DNA of 64,000 nt from Streptococcus intermedius SK54 = ATCC 27335 (GCF_000413475.1 NZ_ATFK01000001.1:248001-312000); one strand, 5' to 3'; counted from the stretch's first letter, positions 1-8,406 are shown. Program-made: numbers and translations. Notes: generated by a model not told the origin, from the letters alone.

Positions 1-222
1 TGGGCTTGGCTAGTGGTAAACAAAGAAGGTAAGCTAGAAGTGATGTCAACTGCTAACCAAGATACGCCAATCTCTGAAGGAAAAACACCTATTTTGGGAA
101 TTGATGTTTGGGAGCATGCTTACTATGTGAAATATCGCAATGTTCGCCCAGACTACATTAAGGCTTTCTTTTCAGTTATCAACTGGAATAAGGTCAATGA
201 ATTGTACAAAGCAGCGAAATAA
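1..222 (+). CDS. sodA: Superoxide dismutase (Fe/Mn type), C-terminal part
   Basis: Only the last 73 codons are inside the window; the reading frame is open from base 1 and ends at TAA 220-222. The product converts superoxide to hydrogen peroxide and oxygen in the cytoplasm. The fragment carries the family signature DVWEHAYY, whose Asp and His are two of the metal ligands, followed by the typical NRRPDYI-like segment (here [11 protein letters not shown]) and a C-terminal [10 protein letters not shown] strong terminator follows at 239-275, so it is the end of its own transcription unit and not part of the bacteriocin island. Identification is firm; the upstream part cannot be judged. Confidence 0.95.
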   Translation, partial: WAWLVVNKEGKLEVMSTANQDTPISEGKTPILGIDVWEHAYYVKYRNVRPDYIKAFFSVINWNKVNELYKAAK

Positions 223-238
223 GATAACAAGTTAGATA

Positions 239-275
239 GAAAAAGACGAATCTGAAAAGGATTCGTCTTTTTCTG
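239..275 (+). terminator. Rho-independent terminator after sodA
   Basis: A 13-bp stem (AAAAAGACGAATC / GATTCGTCTTTTT) with a 7-nt loop ends in a T-run. The stem is A/T-symmetric, so it can also stop the minus-strand gene ending at 295. Confidence 0.9.
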
Positions 276-294
276 CTATCATATATCATAAAAA

Positions 295-669
295 TTACTT
301 ATAAATTCCAGCCAAATAAAACCAGATTTGCTCCTTGAGAAATTTTAGAGAATGATCATTGGTTCGATCAATGACACCGAAAACAAGATAGTGATTTCTA
401 AACAGCAGTTCATAATCAATATGCTCTCCAATAAGGATAATTTTTCCCATTTTATCATATTTCCGGATTGTTTCAATTCTTTTGGTGGCATCTTCAAATG
501 AGAAAAATTTGGATTGTACTACAAAATAAGTAGTCGGGCGAAAAGTTCGCTGCGCAGGATGCGTCAATCGCAGCTTTATTTTAAAGAATTGATGGATTGT
601 TCGAAGATAGAGAGCCGTAAAATAGAGAGAAATAGAGCTAATAAAAGAATAAGGTTGAATTTGAATCAT
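295..669 (-). CDS. Hypothetical protein under a ComE-type box (possible BlpT-like)
   Basis: A 124-residue protein of unknown function. I chose the ATG at 669 because AGGAGG lies 6 bases upstream; the longer open frame to 723 would put the start before this ribosome site. The N-terminus (residues 5-20) is aromatic and weakly hydrophobic, the rest is charged, and there is no clear signal peptide or catalytic motif. Its promoter faces left from the divergent box pair at 726-795, with a TAGGAT -10 at the distance used by the other regulon members, so it should be induced together with comAB. A BlpT-like accessory protein of bacteriocin loci is one possibility, from context only. Confidence 0.6.
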   Translation of the reverse strand: MIQIQPYSFISSISLYFTALYLRTIHQFFKIKLRLTHPAQRTFRPTTYFVVQSKFFSFEDATKRIETIRKYDKMGKIILIGEHIDYELLFRNHYLVFGVIDRTNDHSLKFLKEQIWFYLAGIYK

Positions 670-725
670 TATTTTTCCTCCTGGTTTATATCCTACCATA
701 TCAAATGAAAGATAACTGAGCAAAT

Positions 726-756
726 CCTGAACGGTATGTATAATGGCCTGAACAGC
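726..756 (-). promoter_or_regulatory. ComE-type direct-repeat box, leftward
   Basis: On the minus strand this reads GCTGTTCAGG-N11-ACCGTTCAGG, two half sites 21 bp apart. A -10-like TAGGAT (690-695) follows 30 bp later. It serves the gene ending at 295 and is the mirror image of the box at 765-795. Confidence 0.75.
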
Positions 757-764
757 ATTTTTGA

Positions 765-795
765 ACCATTCAGGCCATTATACATACCGTTTAAG
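765..795 (+). promoter_or_regulatory. ComE-type direct-repeat box upstream of comAB
   Basis: ACCATTCAGG-N11-ACCGTTTAAG, followed 30 bp later by GATAAT (826-831). This is the binding pattern of ComE/BlpR LytTR regulators. Together with 726-756 it forms a large inverted repeat that sends transcription both ways. Confidence 0.8.
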
Positions 796-865
796 ATTTT
801 TGTAATTTATTTAAAAATATTTTGGGATAATCATATTATAACGATGAAAGGGCTTATTCTATCAG

Positions 866-1117
866 ATGATTATTTTAGATAAATTTTTCAGTCCGTCAGC
901 GACAGTGCTATTAAGACTAGAAAAATTTCAAAATTGGGGAAATAGCAATGCCACAGCACTGTTTATTCTTTTTTTATCACTCAGCTATTTATTTATCCAT
1001 TCTATTCCCATATTAAGTATTCTACTAACCAGCTTTGCTTTTAGTATGATGATAAGTTATGTTTTAATAGATGTTTATCTCAAATTACGTGTCTACTATT
1101 ACCTACGTAAAAAATAA
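866..1117 (+). CDS. Small membrane protein, first gene of the comAB operon
   Basis: An 83-residue protein with two hydrophobic segments (about residues 30-50 and 52-72) and a basic tail (RVYYYLRKK). It lies between the ComE-type box and comA, with 32 bp to the comA start, so it is co-transcribed with the exporter. The ribosome site (AAAGGG at 847-852) is 13 bases from the ATG, rather far. No family recognised; a small exporter accessory or immunity role is inferred from position only. Confidence 0.6.
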   Translation: MIILDKFFSPSATVLLRLEKFQNWGNSNATALFILFLSLSYLFIHSIPILSILLTSFAFSMMISYVLIDVYLKLRVYYYLRKK

Positions 1118-1149
1118 TCCGAGTTTATTTTAGAAAGGAAATCATTGTT

Positions 1150-3300
1150 GTGAATGTTAAGAAAACATTTGTTCCTCAAATAGATGCAAGAGATTGCGGT
1201 GTCGCTGCGCTTGCTTCCATTGCAAAATACTATGGTTCAGACTACTCTCTTGCACATCTGAGAGAACTTGCTAAGACAAGTAAAGAAGGGACAACGGCTC
1301 TTGGAATTGTTCAAGCAGCGCAAGAAATAGGTTTTGAGACACGACCGATTCAAGGGGATATGTCTTTGTTTGATATGGAAGCTATTCCCTATCCTTTTAT
1401 CGTTCATGTTCAGAAAAAAGGTGAACTCCCACATTATTATGTTATCTATAAAAATACGAAAAAAGGTCTGCTAGTTGGAGATCCTGACCCAAGTGTAAAA
1501 ATAACCAAGATCTCAAAAGAAACATTTGCAACAGAATGGACTGGTGTTGCTATTTTTTTAGCACCAGAACCTAGCTATAAACCACATAAGGATAAGAAAA
1601 ATGGTTTGATAAGCTTAATTCCTCTTATTTTTAAACAGAAAATGCTGGTCACCTATATTGTTTTAGCTAGTTTGCTTGTGACACTCATCAATATTGTTGG
1701 ATCTTACTACCTACAAGGAATTTTAGATGAATACATTCCAAATCAAATGAGATCAACTCTTGGAATAGTGTCTATTGGTCTGATTATTACTTATATTTTG
1801 CAGCAAATGATGAGTTTTTCCAGAGATTACTTATTGATTGTACTTAGTCAGCGGCTGACCATCGATGTGATTTTATCATATATTCGACACATTTTTGAAT
1901 TACCGATGTCTTTTTTTGCTACGAGACGCACTGGAGAGATTATTTCTCGTTTTACAGATGCTAATTCCATTATTGATGCTCTCGCTTCTACAATACTTTC
2001 ACTCTTTCTTGACCTTTCTATTTTGATAATAGTAGGAGGGGTATTATTATTACAGAATACCAACCTTTTCTTCCTCACTCTGCTTGCTATTCCTATCTAT
2101 ACGGTGATTATTTTTGCTTTTATAAAGCCTTTTGAAAAAATGAATCATGACGTCATGCAAAGCAATTCCATGGTAAATTCTGCTATTATCGAAGATATTA
2201 ATGGCATTGAAACCATTAAATCTTTAACAAGCGAAGAAGCTCGTTACCAAAAGATAGACAGCGAATTTGTAAATTATTTAGATAAATCTTTTACGCTTAG
2301 TAAATATTCTATTTTTCAAACAACCCTTAAACAAGGCTTTCAATTAATTTTAAATGTGCTTATTTTATGGCTCGGTGCGCATTTAGTTATATCTGAGAAA
2401 ATCTCAATTGGGCAGCTCATCACATTTACGGCTCTACTTTCTTATTTTACAAATTCTCTTGAAAGTATTATTAATCTGCAAACTAAGCTGCAGTCGGCTA
2501 AGGTTGCTAACAAGCGGTTGAATGAAGTTTATTTAGTAGAGTCTGAATTTAAAACTAAGCAAACACTTACAGAGAAAGGTTTCTTGGCTGGTGATATTAC
2601 GTTCCATAATGTCTCCTATAAATACGGCTTTGGACGAGATACGTTATCGGATATTAACTTAACAATAAAAACAGGAGATAAGGTGAGCTTAGTCGGCATC
2701 AGTGGTTCGGGAAAGACAACACTTGCCAAAATGATGGTTCATTTTTATGAGCCTTATAAAGGGCAAATCCGTCTTAATGGAAATGACCTTAAAATGATTG
2801 ATAAGAAGACGCTTCGTCAATATATCAATTATTTACCACAACAAGCCTATATTTTTAGTGGTTCTATCTTAGAAAATCTTACATTAGGGATGAATCAAAT
2901 ATTTTCTCAAAAAGAGATTATTCGCGCTTGTGAAATTGCAGAAATTCGTTCGGATATTGAACAAATGCCTATGGGATATCAAACAGAATTGTCCGATGGA
3001 GCTGGTCTATCAGGTGGACAAAAGCAAAGAATTGCTCTGGCACGCGCCCTCTTAACAAAGTCACCAATTCTTATTCTTGACGAAGCAACGAGCGGATTGG
3101 ATGTTCTAACTGAGAAAAAGGTCATTGACAATCTGATGGGTTTAAAAGACAAAACGATTATTTTTGTTGCTCATCGTCTCAGCATTTCAAAGCGGACAAA
3201 TCAGGTTATTGTTCTTGATAAAGGGCAGATTATTGAAACTGGATCCCACGCTGAATTGATGGAAAGACAAGGCTTTTATCATCATTTATTTAATAAATAA
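1150..3300 (+). CDS. comA: Peptide-processing ABC exporter, ComA/NlmT type
   Basis: A 716-residue bacteriocin/pheromone exporter that cuts double-glycine leaders and pumps out the mature peptide. N-terminal C39 peptidase: catalytic Cys16 in DARDCG, His95 and Asp111. A six-helix membrane domain spans about 155-440. The C-terminal ATPase has Walker A GSGKTT (about 518-523), signature LSGGQ (about 620) and ILDEATSGLD. Length and order match ComA/NlmT/BlpA. Start is GTG with GAAAGGAAA 9 bases upstream. It precedes comB by 10 bp. The substrates are expected to be all double-glycine peptides of this island, including the pheromone. No broken residues seen, so unlike many pneumococcal blpA genes it looks intact. 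Confidence 0.95.
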   Translation: MNVKKTFVPQIDARDCGVAALASIAKYYGSDYSLAHLRELAKTSKEGTTALGIVQAAQEIGFETRPIQGDMSLFDMEAIPYPFIVHVQKKGELPHYYVIYKNTKKGLLVGDPDPSVKITKISKETFATEWTGVAIFLAPEPSYKPHKDKKNGLISLIPLIFKQKMLVTYIVLASLLVTLINIVGSYYLQGILDEYIPNQMRSTLGIVSIGLIITYILQQMMSFSRDYLLIVLSQRLTIDVILSYIRHIFELPMSFFATRRTGEIISRFTDANSIIDALASTILSLFLDLSILIIVGGVLLLQNTNLFFLTLLAIPIYTVIIFAFIKPFEKMNHDVMQSNSMVNSAIIEDINGIETIKSLTSEEARYQKIDSEFVNYLDKSFTLSKYSIFQTTLKQGFQLILNVLILWLGAHLVISEKISIGQLITFTALLSYFTNSLESIINLQTKLQSAKVANKRLNEVYLVESEFKTKQTLTEKGFLAGDITFHNVSYKYGFGRDTLSDINLTIKTGDKVSLVGISGSGKTTLAKMMVHFYEPYKGQIRLNGNDLKMIDKKTLRQYINYLPQQAYIFSGSILENLTLGMNQIFSQKEIIRACEIAEIRSDIEQMPMGYQTELSDGAGLSGGQKQRIALARALLTKSPILILDEATSGLDVLTEKKVIDNLMGLKDKTIIFVAHRLSISKRTNQVIVLDKGQIIETGSHAELMERQGFYHHLFNK

Positions 3301-3310
3301 GGAGTGAATT

Positions 3311-4672
3311 ATGAATCCCAATCTGTTTAAAAGTGCAGAATTTTATCATCGAAGATACCATAACTTTGCGACTGTTCTTATTCTTCCTTTGGTATTGTTC
3401 GTTCTATTTCTAGTTCTTTTTTCTTTTATCGGTCAAAAGGAAGTGACTATCAAATCTATCGGTGAAATTACACCAACGAAAGTCATTGCTATGATCCAAT
3501 CAAGCAGCAATAATACGATTTTGATTAACCATTTAGCTGAAAATAAGGCAGTCGTAAAAGGAGAGTTGTTGATTCAATATGCAAAAAATATGGAAGTCTC
3601 TCAACAAACAGCTATTAAAGCTCAACTTGCAACTTATCAACGACAAAAAGCCTGTTTAGAAACACTCAAATCGAGTTTGTATCAAGGGACAAATCTTTTC
3701 TCGGGTAAAGATGAATTTGGCTATGCCAATACTTTTAACAATTTTATCAAACAATCACAAGACCTATCACTAGGAATTTCAAAAAGCAATACTGAAGTCG
3801 GTAAACAAGCTTCTTTGGCTAACAACACAATTGCTGCGATTGATCAGCAAATCAATGATTTAACAAAACAGATAAATGATTATCGTGGACTGCATCAGGC
3901 CATCTCGGAGAATGCTTCGCATTTATCCAAGAGTAATCCACATCAGACAACATTCAACATGTATAAAAAACAATATCAAGCTAATCCTGATGCTGCCCTC
4001 ACAAATCAGTATTTGTCTCAAATTAACACTAATATATCCAACTTAAAATCTTCTATTGCTAATCTAAAGATTCAAAAAGCTGGTACTGGAACTGCGGCGA
4101 CTTACGACAATAGTCTTTCTACAAAAATTGAAGTGCTCCGCACACAATTTATCCAAACGGCTGACCAACAGTTAGCAACCCTTATAACGCAAATCACTGA
4201 TTTACAAAATCAATTGAATCAAGCAAATGTACAGCTTCAAAACAATAGATTAGTCGCTCCTGAAACAGGTGTTCTGCATATTAGTGAAAGGTTAAAAGGG
4301 AACAACTTATTACCTAAAGGAACTGAAATTGCCCAAATCTATCCAGATATTACCAAAACAAACGAAGTCCTTATCACTTATTATGTACCTTCAGCTTATA
4401 TGACCAATCTAAAAAAAGGACAAACTACTCGTCTAACTTTAGAAAAAATTGGAAAGCAGTCCATCACCATTGTCGGAAATATCAATAAAATTGATACTTC
4501 CGCTACTGAAACAAAACAAGGAAACCTTTTTAAAGTAACTGCCAAAGCTAAAATTTCTAAGTCCAATGGACAAGTTATCAAGTATGGCCTGCAAGGAAGA
4601 GTCACCATTGTCATTGCGAAAAAATCATTCTTTAATTACTATAAAGATAAATTGTTGAATAATATCGAATGA
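3311..4672 (+). CDS. comB: Bacteriocin secretion accessory protein, ComB/NlmE type
   Basis: A 453-residue HlyD-like membrane-fusion protein that works with ComA. One N-terminal membrane segment (about 20-43) is followed by a long Gln/Asn-rich helical region (about 95-310, likely coiled coil) and a beta-rich C-terminus (VAPETGVLHISERLKG, then a barrel-like end). Start ATG has GGAG upstream. The stop codon TGA (4670-4672) touches the first base of the pheromone promoter box, so comB and the pheromone promoter are packed without spacer. Confidence 0.93.
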   Translation: MNPNLFKSAEFYHRRYHNFATVLILPLVLFVLFLVLFSFIGQKEVTIKSIGEITPTKVIAMIQSSSNNTILINHLAENKAVVKGELLIQYAKNMEVSQQTAIKAQLATYQRQKACLETLKSSLYQGTNLFSGKDEFGYANTFNNFIKQSQDLSLGISKSNTEVGKQASLANNTIAAIDQQINDLTKQINDYRGLHQAISENASHLSKSNPHQTTFNMYKKQYQANPDAALTNQYLSQINTNISNLKSSIANLKIQKAGTGTAATYDNSLSTKIEVLRTQFIQTADQQLATLITQITDLQNQLNQANVQLQNNRLVAPETGVLHISERLKGNNLLPKGTEIAQIYPDITKTNEVLITYYVPSAYMTNLKKGQTTRLTLEKIGKQSITIVGNINKIDTSATETKQGNLFKVTAKAKISKSNGQVIKYGLQGRVTIVIAKKSFFNYYKDKLLNNIE

Positions 4673-4702
4673 CCATTTAGGACAAAATCACTACCATTTA
4701 AG
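4672..4702 (+). promoter_or_regulatory. ComE-type box of the pheromone gene
   Basis: ACCATTTAGG-N11-ACCATTTAAG, with TATAAT at 4734-4739 (31 bp further). The first base is the last base of the comB stop codon. It predicts that pheromone production is self-amplifying through ComE. Confidence 0.82.
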
Positions 4703-4768
4703 ATTTAACAATTGATTATTTAACAAGTCGGGTTATAATAATACATGTATCAAAAAGGAGGTTCTATT

Positions 4769-4920
4769 ATGGACAAAAACAAACATTGGATCATTTTCGT
4801 ACACTCACAAGTCAAGAACTTGAACAAGTCGTCGGTGGCGGCTGGTTGGAAGACTTGCTAAAACATTTTTCAGGATATAATAGTTTAACAAAGGGAGATT
4901 CAAATAATACATTAGGCTAA
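4769..4920 (+). pseudogene. comC: Pheromone precursor gene comC, frame-disrupted
   Basis: A strong ribosome site (AAGGAGG, 4755-4761) stands 7 bases before ATG 4769, but the ATG frame gives only a 30-residue nonsense product ending at 4861. In another frame (4783-4920) lies a textbook double-glycine precursor: leader TLDHFRTLTSQELEQVVGG followed by 26 residues that begin GWLEDLLKHF and end NNTLG. Adding one A to the A-run near 4781-4783 would join ATG GAC AAA AAC AAA to this frame. Position (after comAB, convergent to comD) and the ComE-type box identify it as the signal peptide gene. It may be a true null, a phase-variable state, or a sequencing error; initiation at TTG 4786 would also restore a short leader but lacks a ribosome site. 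Confidence 0.7.
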
Positions 4921-4922
4921 AA

Positions 4923-4970
4923 ATACAAATAACCTCATTGGGCTTAACAAAGCGATGAGGTTATTTGTAT
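4923..4970. terminator. Bidirectional terminator between comC and comD
   Basis: Perfect 16-bp inverted repeat (ATACAAATAACCTCAT and its complement) around a 16-nt loop, lying between two convergent genes. Confidence 0.85.
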
Positions 4971-5000
4971 ATGTACGATTTTCAATTCTTTATTGTAACT

Positions 5001-6317
5001 CTAATTCAGATGAATCTCAAGGATGTGCTGAAAGCAGTGATTCTGGCTAGTACTAGCAAGTGAAACATTTGGATATCGATCCAGAATTGCTAAGACATTT
5101 GATAATCCAATTCCTCGCCCAGATCCTTTAGAACTAACTCCCGCATCAAAAATATAAGACATGTCTATATGCTCTTCTTTTATAGCATTTTCAATGGAGA
5201 ATACCTGCTTGTTTCCTGACAAAACATAAGCAATCGTCATAGTTGGAGCAGCAGCTTCAATCGCATTATCACACAAAATGGAGACAATGGTGATAAAGTC
5301 AACTAATTCCATTCCTTGTGGACAAATATCTTCTGGAACTTCCAATGAAACGGATACATTATGCTCTTGAGCTTGTGCAAATTTAGCAGCTAGCAGGCTT
5401 TTTAAGGCATCGTTTTTGATATGGACTAACCGTCCAATATCATACTTGGGATTGCGAAAACGCTTATTGGAATCTTTCAAAACAGAATGATAAACATTCT
5501 TTACAATGCCTATATCATTTTGCTCAATTCCTAATTTCAAGGTTGTTAAAATATTTGCGTAATCATGCCGAAAGCTCCGAACTTCTGTGTACAATTCTTC
5601 AATGTGATGACTGTAGTTTTCCAAGTTTTTTAACTGTAAATCTTTTTGAAGCATTAAATCATTTTGGATTCTCTCCCGTAAATGAAGGTCCAGTCGGTTA
5701 GTAATAATCAAAAAGAATACTAGATAAATAATAACCAATGCTTCTCTAACAAAAAGAGTTGTTGTAAATTTAGTGTATTCTATATACGCCAATAGTTGGA
5801 GAATGATATAGTACAATACCATACTCACATTTGTAACAACAAGAATTCTTTTGTCTTTATAATTTATAGATTGGTCCGCTAAACTATGAAACTGATATTG
5901 ATTTCCTTTTAGAAATACAAATGCTATCACTGATGTAAAAATAGAGAGAAGTCTATTTCCCAGTAAGCTAGCATTTAGTATGTTTACACTAACTCCAAAC
6001 AAAGGAAGAATAAAAATTCCTATTAAGCGATGTAAAATATTAATTAAAGTAATAGGAAAAAGTGCATAAAATATTTTTAAGGTAGTACTTCCTTCTTTTC
6101 CAAGTATCCACGAAATCACAATAAAATAAATTGGATGAATTAAATAATTTATAAAATTTTCAGGGGTAGACATTAACAAAATACCTATAATAAAATTGCC
6201 TAATATTATAGAAATATAGGTTAATATATTGAACTTCTTTCCGCTGATTAATGAATATAAAATAGGTACACAAGCCATCTCTGATATAATTACAAAAAGT
6301 TGTAATAGTATATACAT
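5001..6317 (-). CDS. comD: Sensor histidine kinase ComD/BlpH type (HPK10)
   Basis: A 438-residue membrane receptor for the secreted peptide. About six membrane segments fill residues 1-195. A cytoplasmic linker leads to the phosphoacceptor His in SFRHDYANIL (near 249), then the N box CDNAIEAA (near 350) and the glycine box GSGRGIGLSNV (near 400); these features define the HPK10 class used for Gram-positive quorum-sensing peptides. I start at ATG 6317 with GGAGGG 6 bases upstream, not at the longer frame start 6344 inside comE. Only one base separates it from the comE stop, so translation is coupled. Confidence 0.92.
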   Translation of the reverse strand: MYILLQLFVIISEMACVPILYSLISGKKFNILTYISIILGNFIIGILLMSTPENFINYLIHPIYFIVISWILGKEGSTTLKIFYALFPITLINILHRLIGIFILPLFGVSVNILNASLLGNRLLSIFTSVIAFVFLKGNQYQFHSLADQSINYKDKRILVVTNVSMVLYYIILQLLAYIEYTKFTTTLFVREALVIIYLVFFLIITNRLDLHLRERIQNDLMLQKDLQLKNLENYSHHIEELYTEVRSFRHDYANILTTLKLGIEQNDIGIVKNVYHSVLKDSNKRFRNPKYDIGRLVHIKNDALKSLLAAKFAQAQEHNVSVSLEVPEDICPQGMELVDFITIVSILCDNAIEAAAPTMTIAYVLSGNKQVFSIENAIKEEHIDMSYIFDAGVSSKGSGRGIGLSNVLAILDRYPNVSLASTSQNHCFQHILEIHLN

Positions 6318-6318
6318 A

Positions 6319-7071
6319 TCATTCCCTCCGGTGCAGGGCTGCAATAGCTTCTGTTAACCCTTTTATTTTTGATCTAGAAACAAGACAAGTAGCACCATTC
6401 TGGAAGTGAAGGATATGATTTACTTTATCCATTTGATGAACATTAGCTGGGTTAACAACAAAGGAACGATGACATTGGTAGAACCGTTTTTCTTTTTTTA
6501 ACATATCTGAAAGATTGGCAGTAAATTCCGTACGCCCTCTATGTGTGTAAAGTACTAAACGGTGAGGACGAGAGGAAGTTTCAATGTAAAGAATATCTTT
6601 AAACGGCACTTGTATTTGTGTATGAGGTGTTTCAAAGAGAAGAGAATCGTCTGCCAGGCCTTTGCCTGTTAGGTTTTCAGTATGTAGCAGCGCAGTTTCG
6701 ATCCGTTTTTTCAAAGCTTCTTTTGATAACGATTTGTCAAGATAGTCAAGGGCGCCGACTTGCAGTTTAAACGCTGCCGGCATCAATTCAGAGTGACTGG
6801 TTACAAAGACAATAATGGCATAAGGATCTATCTCGCGTATCTTTTTGGCGACGTCTAAGCCCTTTTTTTCTTCAGTTTTGATTTCAATATCCAAAAAGAA
6901 AACCTGATGGCTTCCTTTCTCAGATATGGCTTCTAGTAATTGTTTAGGTTTTCCAAAAACTTCAAAATGGTGATATTGAAGACGATGTTTTTCGATAATT
7001 TCTTCAACAATAGTCTCCATATAATATTGTTGAGTAAGATCATCTTCTAAAATAAAAATATTCATTTTCAT
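6319..7071 (-). CDS. comE: LytTR response regulator ComE/BlpR type
   Basis: A 250-residue response regulator. The receiver domain has acidic residues E9-D10-D11 and the likely phosphorylated Asp61 in VFFLDIE; the C-terminal LytTR domain (about 150-245) binds direct repeats of the ACCATTCAGG type, which are found six times here. ATG 7071 and ATG 7065 (the family-typical MNIFILEDD start) are both possible. It heads the comE-comD pair. I see no box upstream of comE itself, so the receptor pair appears not to be under its own control, while comC and comAB are. Confidence 0.92.
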   Translation of the reverse strand: MKMNIFILEDDLTQQYYMETIVEEIIEKHRLQYHHFEVFGKPKQLLEAISEKGSHQVFFLDIEIKTEEKKGLDVAKKIREIDPYAIIVFVTSHSELMPAAFKLQVGALDYLDKSLSKEALKKRIETALLHTENLTGKGLADDSLLFETPHTQIQVPFKDILYIETSSRPHRLVLYTHRGRTEFTANLSDMLKKEKRFYQCHRSFVVNPANVHQMDKVNHILHFQNGATCLVSRSKIKGLTEAIAALHRRE

Positions 7072-7188
7072 AATGTTCCCGATTGATAAAATATGTAAGA
7101 ATTATGTGTAATTCTAGTATTTATTATATAAAAAGGATTGGAAGTTCACAAGAACAAAATATAAAAATATTCGATAGATTCAAAAAAT

Positions 7189-7228
7189 AAACAAACTGAT
7201 AACACTTTATAGCTATCAGTTTGTTTTT
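7189..7228 (-). terminator. Terminator after the CPBP gene
   Basis: Stem AACAAACTGATA / TATCAGTTTGTT with a 12-nt loop and A/T tracts on both sides. It separates the CPBP gene from comE. Confidence 0.8.
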
Positions 7229-7233
7229 GCTTA

Positions 7234-7947
7234 CTAAAAAAAGAAATGAAAATAAATCCAATTATAAAGGATATACCAGATAGAGGCTATGAAAGTATAT
7301 AAATTCCATGATACATGAAAAAGAATCTGAAGTCGGATGTTTTGACTATAACGGTAAAATAGAGATAGTGCCAATCCACTTAAAAAGTAAAAACTGAGAT
7401 TGACCCAGTCTCTCTGAAGCAAGATCATGTGTCCTAACGTAAATAGACTAGCAGAAAGCAAGACGTCTAAATAATAGTTTGAATTGGTAAAGAACCGAGA
7501 CATGACATACCCTCGATAAAAAAGTTCTTCTACAATCGGAGCGATCAATACTGTTATGAGAATACTACAAATATCAAAGATTTTTCCTCCACTCCAGATA
7601 CCAACCTTACTGTAAAGTTTGGCATTCATAGTCGTTCGCGCCATATATTGCACCAAGTCTTTCCTTATATCTGCTAAAAAGAAAAGGATGAACAGTAAAG
7701 CAAGAAAAGCTATAATGTCGCGTTTATGGATTTTCTTCCTTTTAAAAATAGAGAATAAATTTGCTCGTTTCAAGAGATAAAGAATGAAGAACAGCATTAA
7801 CATCTCTTGAATCAACACCATAACACCAACTGCTGCCAAATTCCACTGAAACAAAATAGCAATATGAAGGGCTAAAATTTCTGGAAAACCTGCCAGTAAA
7901 ATAGTAAAAAGTATTATAAAAATGAGTGAAAATGCTAATTTCTTCAT
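7234..7947 (-). CDS. CPBP (Abi) family intramembrane protease
   Basis: A 237-residue membrane protein with about seven hydrophobic segments. The CPBP motifs are all present: EELFYRG (E140, E141, R145), LGHMI (H173) and FHVSWNL (H211, N215). Family members in bacteriocin loci (PncO, BlpY, SkkI, PlnI) act as self-immunity proteins or proteases. ATG has AGGAGA upstream. The promoter box at 8018-8048 puts it in the same regulon as the bacteriocins that start on the other side, which supports an immunity role by inference. Confidence 0.88.
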   Translation of the reverse strand: MKKLAFSLIFIILFTILLAGFPEILALHIAILFQWNLAAVGVMVLIQEMLMLFFILYLLKRANLFSIFKRKKIHKRDIIAFLALLFILFFLADIRKDLVQYMARTTMNAKLYSKVGIWSGGKIFDICSILITVLIAPIVEELFYRGYVMSRFFTNSNYYLDVLLSASLFTLGHMILLQRDWVNLSFYFLSGLALSLFYRYSQNIRLQILFHVSWNLYTFIASIWYILYNWIYFHFFF

Positions 7948-8017
7948 CGTATCTCCTATTTTGAGGTAACCTTATATTCTTATTCTACAAAATTTTTATA
8001 AAAGATTTCATTGAAAT

Positions 8018-8048
8018 CCCAAATGATAGCTTTGGTGTCCTAAATGGT
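8018..8048 (-). promoter_or_regulatory. ComE-type box of the CPBP gene
   Basis: Minus-strand reading ACCATTTAGG-N11-ATCATTTGGG, followed by TAGAAT about 30 bp further. It lies back to back with the rightward box at 8056-8086, only 7 bp apart. Confidence 0.75.
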
Positions 8049-8055
8049 TAAAAAT

Positions 8056-8086
8056 ACGATTCAGGATGTCAGAAGTACCATTCAGG
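8056..8086 (+). promoter_or_regulatory. ComE-type box of bacteriocin peptide 1
   Basis: ACGATTCAGG-N11-ACCATTCAGG with TATACT at 8117-8122, 30 bp downstream. Confidence 0.82.
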
Positions 8087-8246
8087 ATTTGCAGATTTAT
8101 AAAATATGTTATATGCTATACTAGATTCGTCAGGTTGCAACAGGACAAAAATATGAAAATAAAAAGGAGGTATTCATCATGAATACAAAATCACTCGAAA
8201 AATTTGAAGTACTGAACTCTGAAATGCTGGCAAGTGTTGAAGGGGG
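8056..8246 (+). repeat. Promoter-leader cassette, copy A
   Basis: This stretch covers ComE-type box, -10, untranslated leader, ribosome site and the first 23 codons to the double glycine. It recurs at 8869-9059 with roughly seven differences in 191 bases; identity stops exactly at the cleavage site, where the mature peptides diverge. Confidence 0.9.
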
Positions 8247-8406
8247 CTTTGGATGGGGCAATTTCTTTGGTTCTGTTTTGGGAGCTTTAGATGGTGGTGG
8301 ACCAACTCTAGATCAACTAAATGGGGGAGCAACTAGAAACTTTAGAGCATGTTCTTGTTCTCCATCTGGTACGGGTGGAACACCGAATTCTTGCAATTTC
8401 TGTTAA
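8179..8406 (+). CDS. Class II bacteriocin-like peptide 1 (double-glycine leader)
   Basis: A 75-residue precursor: 23-residue leader ending LASVEGG, then a 52-residue mature part starting FGWGNFFGSVLG. Its first half is Gly-rich and amphipathic; its tail holds four Cys in ACSCSPSGTGGTPNSCNFC, allowing two disulfides. Ribosome site AAGGAGG precedes the ATG. It should be processed by ComA. The gene at 8442 follows in the same operon. Family relatives are Blp/mutacin-type peptides, but the four-Cys tail does not match one I know. Confidence 0.85.
   Translation: MNTKSLEKFEVLNSEMLASVEGGFGWGNFFGSVLGALDGGGPTLDQLNGGATRNFRACSCSPSGTGGTPNSCNFC

Noticed and set aside
4769..4861. 30-residue frame starting at the comC ATG as a real peptide
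   Set aside because: No double glycine and no sense in composition; the other frame carries a perfect precursor over the same bases.
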